A stretch of 6,789 nt of DNA. Source: Methanobacteriota archaeon. GTDB lineage: Archaea > Thermoplasmatota > Poseidoniia > Poseidoniales > Thalassarchaeaceae. A model generated the notes under the pieces. The model made no database searches. It saw nothing but the letters and a program-made list of their open reading frames with translations, and was not told the origin of the DNA. Each line of letters starts with the position of its first letter. The stretch's first letter is position 1. Below are positions 1 to 5,552 of this stretch, piece by piece. The position numbers were made by a program, and so were the translations under genes. The stretch spans positions 1 through 6,789 of the forward strand of contig PAYF01000036.1 in the NCBI GenBank assembly GCA_002714745.1, read 5' to 3'.

Positions 1-1259
1 AAGCGGAAGCCCTCGTAGGCGATGCCGTCGCGCAGCGCCGAGTGCTTGAGCTCCGAGTAGGTTTGCTCGCGGCCGTCCAGAAACCAAGGCAGGTAGGTGA
101 CGTTGACGGCCCACGCCCCAAAGTCGCCGACGGGGCCGACCGGGTGGGGGTCGGGCGCGCGGTCAATGTCGGGGAGCCCAAACAGAAACTCGCTGGTGCG
201 CGAGCTGTACTCGTGGACGCGGATGCAGTGCTCGAGCGCCGCGTTGGCGGTGTCGCTCAGGTCGTACCGGTCGCGCTCGTTGAGCTCGTACCGGGGGCGG
301 GTGGGCTCCGTCGGGTAGAGGTCGGTGAGGTCCTCGCTCTTGGCCTCGGTGTCGCACGCCCACGCCGCGGCCGCGTCCGGGTGGGTGTGCTGCTCCCACG
401 GGTAGAGCACGGTGGCGGCCGGGGCCGACCAGCCGCCGCAGCCCGCCAGCCCGAGCGAGGCGCACAGCTCGTCGGCGGTGTTGGCGCGGAGGGTGTTTTG
501 AAAGCAGCGGCCGCCGTTGGTCGCGCGGTCCGACTCGGCGAGCGTCGCCAGCGCGACGAGACGAAACACCATCTCGTCGTACCCCGGCAGCGTCGCCTCG
601 CCGCAGACTTGCGTCGTCGCGGCGGCGGCCGTCAGCTCGCCCTGGATGGCGGCGTGATTGTCGTCCGTGTCGCAGAGCACGCCCGTGTCGTCCTCAAACG
701 GGTTGAGCGTCCACGCGCACACGCCGCCCGGGGTGTTCTTGTGCGCCTCGTAGTGGGCAAACGCCGGCTGCGCGCGCACGTAGGCGCGGCGCAGGCGCGA
801 CATCGGGTCCTGCAAGTTGTCGCCGGTCAGCGCGTGCCAGTGCGCCTCGCGCACGTACGTGCGCGAGCACGCGACGCGCTTAAACTCAAAGGGGTCGTCG
901 ACCGCCTCGTGCGCCTCGTTCCAGAGCCGCGCCACCGCCTTGGACGCGCTCCCGGACGCGTCGTGGCGGCAGAGCCCGCGCAGGGCCGTGTCAAAGTAGA
1001 GCGCGTCGCTCCCGCGAAACCCGCTCACCGTCGGGTACGCCTCAAAGTTGAGGTCGGTCATCAGCATCCCGAGCGAGGGCACGGCCACCCCGCACGGCTT
1101 CGGCGACTCCGCAAAGTTGGCGGTGACCGCGAGGTCGGCGAGGTCGGCGCTCGTCGACTCGGTGAGAAAGATGCAGCTCAACAAGCCGAGGATTGTATAT
1201 CCCACGCCGCCGGCGATGAACAGCGCATTCTTTTTAAACGGGCCGTCGCCGCTCGCCAT
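1..1259 (-). CDS. Large cysteine-rich membrane protein, N-terminal 419 residues (cut by left window edge)
   Basis: This frame has no stop from its ATG (1259-1257) to the window edge, giving 419 residues plus two bases. Third codon positions are overwhelmingly G or C, as in the neighbouring genes, which supports this strand over the long open frame opposite. A short N-terminus with K9 and K10 precedes one hydrophobic segment at about residues 12-32, followed by a hydrophilic region of about 387 residues with no further membrane segment. That region carries cysteines at 56, 97, 131, 181, 196, 219, 252, 266, 274, 302 and 345 and one N-glycosylation sequon (N386). The layout suggests an N-in anchor with a disulfide-bonded outer domain. 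The start has G at -3 and +4, a good eukaryotic context. I do not recognise the family. It resembles the eight-pass protein at 2413-4869 in plan and may be its paralogue, with more membrane helices beyond the edge. The gene is near certain; its function is unknown. Confidence 0.85.
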   Translation of the reverse strand, partial: MASGDGPFKKNALFIAGGVGYTILGLLSCIFLTESTSADLADLAVTANFAESPKPCGVAVPSLGMLMTDLNFEAYPTVSGFRGSDALYFDTALRGLCRHDASGSASKAVARLWNEAHEAVDDPFEFKRVACSRTYVREAHWHALTGDNLQDPMSRLRRAYVRAQPAFAHYEAHKNTPGGVCAWTLNPFEDDTGVLCDTDDNHAAIQGELTAAAATTQVCGEATLPGYDEMVFRLVALATLAESDRATNGGRCFQNTLRANTADELCASLGLAGCGGWSAPAATVLYPWEQHTHPDAAAAWACDTEAKSEDLTDLYPTEPTRPRYELNERDRYDLSDTANAALEHCIRVHEYSSRTSEFLFGLPDIDRAPDPHPVGPVGDFGAWAVNVTYLPWFLDGREQTYSELKHSALRDGIAYEGFR

Positions 1260-1336
1260 CGCGCGCCGCCGTGCCGCGCCCCGCTAGCACGTCGCGCCGC
1301 GCGCCGCTTCCTTCTGGCGCGAACCGATCCGGGCAT
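1260..1336. promoter_or_regulatory. Divergent spacer holding both 5' flanks
   Basis: These 77 bases separate the ATG of the minus-strand membrane protein from the ATG of the nuclease, so both promoters must lie here or reach into the coding regions. The spacer is very GC-rich and has no TATA-like block. A 7-base inverted repeat (TCGCGCC at 1292-1298, GGCGCGA at 1316-1322) and the palindrome GCTAGC (1283-1288) are visible. Either could be an operator, but short GC-rich dyads arise by chance in this composition. The promoter role follows from gene orientation, not from a recognised motif. Confidence 0.45.
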
Positions 1337-2161
1337 ATGAGCGCCACCGGTCGGAACGCCACGCAGCTGGCGGCGCGGCACCCGCTGCCCGTGTTTGACG
1401 AGCGGCTCTCGTTTACGGAGAATACGCACACCTACTTTCTCGACGGCGCGCGCTTCGCCGGGCCGTCCGTCACGTCGCTGCTGAAGCAGCTCTTCCCGAC
1501 GGACCCGTTCAACGGCCCACTCATCGTCCAGAAAAACTTGGCGTCGTGGCGGAAGAATGAGGCGTCCCGCTACTTCGCGCTGGTCCAACACAAGAATGAC
1601 AAGGACGCCACGGAGGCGGTCCTCGCCGAGTGGAAGCGTGCCAACGAGCTGGGCACGTTTTTGCATCGGCTGGCGGAGCTGCACCTCAACGGCGTGCCCG
1701 AGGCGAGCATCCCCGAGAGCGTCGCCACGGAGTATGCGCACCTGCTGCAGTGGCTGGCCCACAACCCCCAGCTCGAACCGTACCGCACCGAGCTCAGCGT
1801 CTACGGGAAGAATGCCAAGGGCAAGGTGGTAGTGGTCGGGCAGGCCGACGCGCTCTTCCGCAACAAGGAGACGGGGGAGTATGTCCTCGTCGACTTTAAG
1901 CGCGTCGAGAAGGACCTCACGCCGGGGGCGCCCGCCTACGGACGCATGGGCGTCGGCATCATGGCGGGCGTCAACGCGACCGACTTTTACAAGTACAGCA
2001 TGCAGGCGTGGCTCTACGCGGCGTGCCTCGAGCAGAGCACCGACATTGTCATCTCCGACTGCCTCCTCCTGCAGCTGCACCCGTCGCTGCCGACCTACGA
2101 CTGCAAGCAGTGCCGCGACTTTCGCGCGCAGGCCGAGATGGTCCTCGACGGCATGAGCTAA
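1337..2161 (+). CDS. RecB-like PD-(D/E)XK nuclease (MGME1/Cas4-type exonuclease fold)
   Basis: This 274-residue protein carries the ordered motifs of the RecB-type branch of PD-(D/E)XK nucleases. They are an N-terminal PSVTSLL stretch (43-49), as in MGME1-like and viral exonucleases; G-T-x-x-H with H110 and E114; G-Q-A-D with D171; D-F-K with D186 and K188; and the Q-x3-Y motif, Q223 to Y227. D171, D186 and K188 are the expected metal-binding and catalytic residues, so the enzyme looks intact. The family cuts DNA, usually as a metal-dependent exonuclease, in repair, recombination or replication-end processing. There is no helicase domain, so it would act alone or with a partner. All four cysteines (230, 242, 256, 259) lie after the active site; the N-terminal cysteine of iron-sulfur Cas4/AddB enzymes is absent. 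The ATG at 1337 is preferred over an in-frame GTG at 1271, because the extra 22 residues are low-complexity and cover the spacer. Family assignment is strong; exact role and polarity are unknown. Confidence 0.88.
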   Translation: MSATGRNATQLAARHPLPVFDERLSFTENTHTYFLDGARFAGPSVTSLLKQLFPTDPFNGPLIVQKNLASWRKNEASRYFALVQHKNDKDATEAVLAEWKRANELGTFLHRLAELHLNGVPEASIPESVATEYAHLLQWLAHNPQLEPYRTELSVYGKNAKGKVVVVGQADALFRNKETGEYVLVDFKRVEKDLTPGAPAYGRMGVGIMAGVNATDFYKYSMQAWLYAACLEQSTDIVISDCLLLQLHPSLPTYDCKQCRDFRAQAEMVLDGMS

Positions 2162-2218
2162 AGCCCAACGCGTACGTGCGTCCGTGTGTCGTGCCCTCAT
2201 GAGAGTTTCTTAACGCTC

Positions 2219-2238
2219 CGCCATAGCACACTACGGTG
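2219..2238. terminator. Small hairpin in the convergent spacer, possible transcript-end signal
   Basis: CGCCATAG (2219-2226) and CTACGGTG (2231-2238) can pair around the loop CACA. The 8-base stem has one mismatch and one G-T wobble. It lies 57 bases past the nuclease stop codon, between two converging genes. Hairpins mark transcript ends in some giant viruses (for example mimiviruses), so this is a reasonable candidate. The stem is short and imperfect, and no AATAAA signal is present in 2162-2412. Confidence 0.3.
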
Positions 2239-2325
2239 TTGGTCCGGCGCTCGGAGTTCCGTCTCCTCCCGTTGCTGTTTCGCCCGCGCGTCCCTACCCT
2301 ACCACCCACCGCCTCCCACACCGCT

Positions 2326-2358
2326 CCCGCCCCGCCCCGCCCCGCCCTCCCCGTCCCC
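2326..2358 (-). repeat. CCCCG-type repeat: seven-run G-quadruplex motif on the minus strand
   Basis: The plus strand has seven runs of C with lengths 3, 4, 4, 4, 3, 4 and 4, separated by one or two bases. The first part is a 5-base repeat of CCCCG. The minus strand therefore has seven G-runs with minimal loops, a textbook G-quadruplex pattern that also contains GC-box-like GGGCGG units. It lies 55-87 bases past the stop of the eight-pass membrane protein, so it would be G-rich in that gene's 3' untranslated RNA. It might help end or slow transcription between the converging genes. Confidence 0.7.
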
Positions 2359-2382
2359 GTCGGCGTCGGCGTCGGCGTCGGT
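2359..2382. repeat. GTCGGC hexamer microsatellite, four units
   Basis: Four head-to-tail GTCGGC units are present, the last ending in T instead of C. It directly follows the C-run tract in the convergent spacer. It is non-coding as far as I can see and is best read as a slippage-prone simple repeat. Confidence 0.75.
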
Positions 2383-2412
2383 GTCGCCTTCCCCGCACGC
2401 CGCCGCCGTCGC

Positions 2413-4869
2413 TCACCGGCGCACGCGCAGGCTGAGCAGCGGGATGCGGTCGCTCGCCACCGACTTGAACGGCGCCGCCGCACCCGCACTTTTCGGATCC
2501 GGGTTGCCGGTGCTTGCCATGTCGACCGGCGTCGCCGCATCAAACGCCGTGCACGTGTTGCAAAACGTGCTCGCAATCCACGAGAGCCAGATGAAGCCGA
2601 GGATGCCCGCCTGGATGATGAAGGCCCACGTGAACGTGACGCCGCGGTTTTCGCAGATGAACTTCTCAAAGGAGTCCGCGTCGCCAAAGTACGAGCAGTC
2701 GGAGGCAATCTCCTGCTCCTCCGGCGTGAAGGTCAAATCGCTCCCAAACGTGATGAGGAGCGGCAGGCAGCCGGCGATGACGATGCCAAACCAAAGGATC
2801 GAACAGATCTTGTTCATGTTGCCACTGGAGGTGAAGAGCCAGCGAGCGTAAATCGCGCCGAGCAGCACGCCCATCGCGACGGCCGACAGCACGGCGCCGG
2901 TCAACGAGCTCTCCATCAGCTCGATGGCGACCGTCCCGGTCAAGGCGTTGTCCGACGCGGGCGTCCAGCCCATGAGGCGGTTGGCCCACGCAATGCCCCA
3001 GGCGGTGGCATTGACGCTCTCCAGACCGATCAGCACGAGCGACGCCACCGTGATCAAGAAGATCCAGAGCGTCACGCGCCGCATGCTGCGCCCCGTCCAG
3101 AACGGCTGGTCCGTATCCGAACCCTGCCCGGTGTTGCCCGTCTGGACCAGGCCGGTGCCAAACTCCACCGCAAGCGGTAGGACGATGATGTTCGCGAGGA
3201 TGAGGATGATCACGATGACGTGGGAAACCGCCACGCCCTCCTCGCTCTCCCAGCCGTTGCCCTGCGAGGGGCACACGCCGGCGCGCGGCAAGAGCGCGCC
3301 AAAGTTCCACGGCAGCAGGTCGTAGAAGACCTTGAGCAGGAGCACGATCAGAAACCCGGTGACGCTGAGGCTGAGGCGCATCCAGCGCATCGCCTGGATC
3401 GTGGCGAGCGACTGCGCAATCTCCTTGTTGGCGGTGTTGAACGTGTCCACAGTCGTGTACGATTGCTGACCGTACGCAATGCTGCGCGTCAGGTAGCAAG
3501 CGGCCGCAAACACGGAGTCGACGCCGAGGTACACGATCAGGACCACCGCCGGGATGGTTGCAAAGAGCGACCAGCCCATGCGCATGCCGTAGAGAAGCTT
3601 GCCGCGCATGAGCACCGGGATCGTGCCGTTGACGCCCGACGGCATCGGCGGCGGAAAGTAGAGGGGCTCGACGTAGACGAGCTCGCCCTTCTTCGGACCC
3701 TTCTCGTGGCGGCGCAGGAGCGGGACGCCGAGGGTGCCGCCGCGGCTGATCGACGGCTGGACCACGAGGTTGTCGAGCGACGTCTGCGGCGGGACGCCGG
3801 CGAGGCCGTTGACAAACTGGCACTGGAGGTACAGGTTGTACAGGTGGCTGTTGTCCTCGGTGGGCGCATCCGCGACGATCGCGGTCAGCATTGCGGCCGC
3901 GTCCGCGGGAACAGCCGTACCGGCCGCCGTCGCAGCCGCCTGCGCCGCCGCCAGATTGTCGTCAATCTGGGAGTTGCAGGACACGACCGCCCGCCCCGTC
4001 GGCGTGCGCGTGTACGACTCCATCGTCGTCGGGCACCAGAGCTCGTTCACCTCGTCGGCTTTCGCCTCGCCAACGTCGCCGTCGCCGGCGGTGATGGCAT
4101 TGGCCGCCGTGTTGTACTGGGACGAGTAGTCGCCGGTGCCCGCCGGCACCTGCGACGTGGTATCGGCGGTTGCGGCGCTGTCAATCTTCGCAATGACCCC
4201 GGCCGCCTCGCCTGCGGCCGTCGCCGCCGCCTGGGCGGCCGCCACACCCGCCGCCGTCTGCAGCACGAGGAGCGCTGCGGTGACGGCAGCCGTTGTGGAC
4301 GCTGCGGCGAGGCAATCCGCCTGCGACGGCAACCCCGTGTAGATGCTGTCGCAGTTGAACCCGTTTGCCGCGACGCCCGAGTTTTGAAGGTTCATGAGCG
4401 TGGCGATCGCGAGATTGTCGTAGACTTCGGTGTTTGACGTGTCGCCCACGCCCGCCGCCGCGCGCGCCGCGAGATAGGTCATTTCGGCGGCCTCCACGTC
4501 CGCCGCCGCCGGGCCGCCGTCCACCTCGGCCACGCCCTTGTAGTAGTGCAGCGCGTGGACCGACGCCGCGATCAGCTGTCCGAGCTGCTTGTTGTTGTAC
4601 GTCGTGTCCTCGCACTCCTTGCCGTCCGAGCCCCACACGTCGTTCGTGTAGTAGAGCTCCATGTCAGACTTGGAGGGAAAGTGCATGCACTGCGAGCCGT
4701 TGTTGAGAAAGGCCGAGCCGTCGGCGGCCAACTTGAAGTCCTTGACGCGGTAGTCGTAGAGCATGCCGAGCTCGATGCCGAGCGCGATCACCATCGCGAC
4801 GGCGCCCGCCGCGGCGGTAAGGCCCGGGCACAAGCCCTGCCCACCGAAGCTGGCGAGTCCCCCTCCCAT
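2413..4869 (-). CDS. Eight-pass membrane protein with large cysteine-rich outer domain
   Basis: This is a complete 818-residue protein of a family I do not recognise. Hydrophobic segments lie at about 17-37, 434-456, 499-518, 547-567, 598-617, 656-677, 688-708 and 745-768. Residues 38-432 form one large loop with cysteines 61, 86, 173, 186, 279, 298 and 350 and an alanine-rich middle part that contains an exact 11-residue repeat. With the N-terminus inside, the sequons N57, N414 and N620 and the cysteine pair C725/C739 all face outward, while the basic stretches near 461, 495-498, 594-598 and 815-818 face inward, so the topology is self-consistent. The tail has C770-x2-C773 just after the last helix, a possible acylation site. 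Residues 2-7 fit the loose N-myristoylation pattern. The ATG lies in a full Kozak sequence. It is likely a surface or envelope protein, perhaps a receptor-like or structural component. The next gene upstream on the same strand ends 62 bases before it. Confidence 0.9.
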   Translation of the reverse strand: MGGGLASFGGQGLCPGLTAAAGAVAMVIALGIELGMLYDYRVKDFKLAADGSAFLNNGSQCMHFPSKSDMELYYTNDVWGSDGKECEDTTYNNKQLGQLIAASVHALHYYKGVAEVDGGPAAADVEAAEMTYLAARAAAGVGDTSNTEVYDNLAIATLMNLQNSGVAANGFNCDSIYTGLPSQADCLAAASTTAAVTAALLVLQTAAGVAAAQAAATAAGEAAGVIAKIDSAATADTTSQVPAGTGDYSSQYNTAANAITAGDGDVGEAKADEVNELWCPTTMESYTRTPTGRAVVSCNSQIDDNLAAAQAAATAAGTAVPADAAAMLTAIVADAPTEDNSHLYNLYLQCQFVNGLAGVPPQTSLDNLVVQPSISRGGTLGVPLLRRHEKGPKKGELVYVEPLYFPPPMPSGVNGTIPVLMRGKLLYGMRMGWSLFATIPAVVLIVYLGVDSVFAAACYLTRSIAYGQQSYTTVDTFNTANKEIAQSLATIQAMRWMRLSLSVTGFLIVLLLKVFYDLLPWNFGALLPRAGVCPSQGNGWESEEGVAVSHVIVIILILANIIVLPLAVEFGTGLVQTGNTGQGSDTDQPFWTGRSMRRVTLWIFLITVASLVLIGLESVNATAWGIAWANRLMGWTPASDNALTGTVAIELMESSLTGAVLSAVAMGVLLGAIYARWLFTSSGNMNKICSILWFGIVIAGCLPLLITFGSDLTFTPEEQEIASDCSYFGDADSFEKFICENRGVTFTWAFIIQAGILGFIWLSWIASTFCNTCTAFDAATPVDMASTGNPDPKSAGAAAPFKSVASDRIPLLSLRVRR
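3919..3951 (-). repeat. Coding repeat copy 2 (AAAQAAATAAG) in the outer domain
   Basis: Encodes residues 307-317 of the eight-pass membrane protein. The peptide is identical to residues 210-220. Six of the eleven codons differ, all at synonymous third positions. Confidence 0.8.
4210..4242 (-). repeat. Coding repeat copy 1 (AAAQAAATAAG) in the outer domain
   Basis: Encodes residues 210-220 of the eight-pass membrane protein, in a helix-favouring alanine-rich stretch just after cysteines 173 and 186. The second copy likewise follows a cysteine pair (279 and 298), so the repeat may mark a duplicated cysteine-plus-helix unit. Confidence 0.8.
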
Positions 4870-4934
4870 GGTGGCGGCGCTTGCTCGTCCGCGCCTTCCC
4901 TCCCCGCAAACAATTTTTAGGATATGAATTCTTA
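4866..4934 (-). promoter_or_regulatory. Kozak start context and AT-rich block upstream of the eight-pass protein
   Basis: Read on the minus strand, GCCGCCACCATGG (4878-4866) is an exact match to the vertebrate-type Kozak consensus. About 40-65 bases upstream lies a 27-base AT-rich block (4908-4934) with TAAGAATTCATATCC followed by TAAAAATTG, which stands out in this GC-rich region. It could be a TATA-like promoter for the membrane protein and also carries the stop codon and 3' flank of the preceding gene. The Kozak match is seen directly; the promoter role is inferred. Confidence 0.45.
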
Positions 4935-5468
4935 GCCGACGGGCACGGCGAGGGCGAGGACGCAGTCGGCGACGGCGAGGGGGTCGGCGGCCTCCTGCGT
5001 GTCCGCGACGAGCTCCTCGAGCCGGCGGGCGTCGGCGCTCACAAACCCGCCGAGCACCTTGGAGACGAGGTGCTCAAAGTCGTCGGCGTGGCAGGCGAGC
5101 GCGACCTGCGCGCGGACGGCGGGCCGCGCCCACTTCGCCGCGGGTCCGGGCTCCTCGAGCGTGCAGCGTAAAGCCTTTTGCAGGCGACCCACCAGCCCTT
5201 TGGTGTAGGGGAGCGCCAGCGCCGCCTCGAGCTCGGCGCTCGTGCGCGGCGCGCTCCCAAAGAGCGCGAGCAACTCGTCGCTGCTGACGCGCACGCCGGA
5301 CGCCACCGCGCCGACGCTGCGCGAGACGCGGCCGGAAAAGAGCGCGCCGAGGGTCAACTCGCGGACGCCGTCGGCGAGGGCGGCGGCGACGCACGCGGCG
5401 GTGGTCTCGCGCGGGCCGAGCCACGCCGCCGGCGGGGCGTGCGTCGAGAGGCGGAGCGCGAGGTCCAT
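4932..5468 (-). CDS. Unrecognised 178-residue alanine/leucine-rich helical protein
   Basis: A complete reading frame of 178 residues with strong G/C bias at third positions. I do not recognise it. It has no signal peptide or membrane segment, and cysteines only at 26, 102, 126 and 169. The sequence reads as a chain of short amphipathic helices, roughly 20-32, 64-71, 76-86, 90-100, 116-127, 128-138, 143-158 and 162-173, so it is probably a small soluble all-helical protein. The frame stays open upstream to 5726, but that extension would overlap the methyltransferase gene by more than 200 bases in another frame and run through its flanking repeat. The internal ATG at 5468-5466, with G at +4, is therefore preferred. 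It lies between the methyltransferase and the eight-pass membrane protein on the same strand, 46 bases after the former's stop and 62 bases before the latter's start. Shared transcription is possible. Confidence 0.7.
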   Translation of the reverse strand: MDLALRLSTHAPPAAWLGPRETTAACVAAALADGVRELTLGALFSGRVSRSVGAVASGVRVSSDELLALFGSAPRTSAELEAALALPYTKGLVGRLQKALRCTLEEPGPAAKWARPAVRAQVALACHADDFEHLVSKVLGGFVSADARRLEELVADTQEAADPLAVADCVLALAVPVG

Positions 5469-5479
5469 GTGCAATCCTG

Positions 5480-5507
5480 CCCGCTGCCCGCTGCCCGCTG
5501 CCCACTG
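5480..5507. repeat. Four tandem 7-base units upstream of the 178-residue gene
   Basis: CCCGCTG is repeated three times, followed by CCCACTG, filling most of the short spacer 5' of the ATG at 5468. On the gene's own strand the units read CAGCGGG. This could be a repeated protein-binding site in the promoter or leader, or replication slippage. Confidence 0.7.
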
Positions 5508-5512
5508 CCGTG

Positions 5513-5552
5513 CGCTAGGAGATGGCCGCGGAAGCGCGCCGCCGATAGCGCG
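5513..5552. repeat. Flanking 40-base direct repeat, left copy (A)
   Basis: It matches the right copy at 6392-6431 at 34 of 40 positions with no gap. The ends are best conserved: CGCTAGGAGAT at the left, then GCGCGCC, one variable base, and CCGATAGCGCG at the right. The copy is itself palindromic at its edges (GCGCTA 5512-5517, TAGCGC 5546-5551), and its middle can form a second stem, GGCCGCG with CGCGCC around GAAG with one bulge. It encodes the last residues and the TAG stop of the methyltransferase. Confidence 0.85.

Noticed and set aside
1271..1336. GTG-started N-terminal extension of the nuclease
   Set aside because: The 22 extra residues are Arg/Pro/Ser-rich with no motif and occupy the short divergent spacer. 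The ATG at 1337 is simpler.
42..1340. Long open frame on the plus strand opposite the left membrane protein
   Set aside because: It is rich in Arg, Val, Ala and Gly with no motif, as expected of an antisense frame in GC-rich DNA. The minus frame has the G/C third-position bias, a membrane anchor and ordered cysteines.
1178..2200. Long open frame on the minus strand opposite the nuclease
   Set aside because: The plus strand carries all RecB-family motifs in order. The opposite frame is low-complexity and would overrun the left membrane protein's start.
2666..3823. 385-codon minus-strand frame overlapping the eight-pass gene
   Set aside because: It is a same-strand shifted frame, Arg/Pro/His-rich, fully inside a well-supported gene.
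2236..4437. Long plus-strand frames opposite the eight-pass protein (2236-3180 and 3220-4437)
   Set aside because: Both are Arg/Ala/His-rich antisense products without motifs. The minus strand has eight clear hydrophobic segments with consistent topology.
5480..5507. CRISPR-like array
   Set aside because: The units are 7 bases in direct tandem with no spacers between them.
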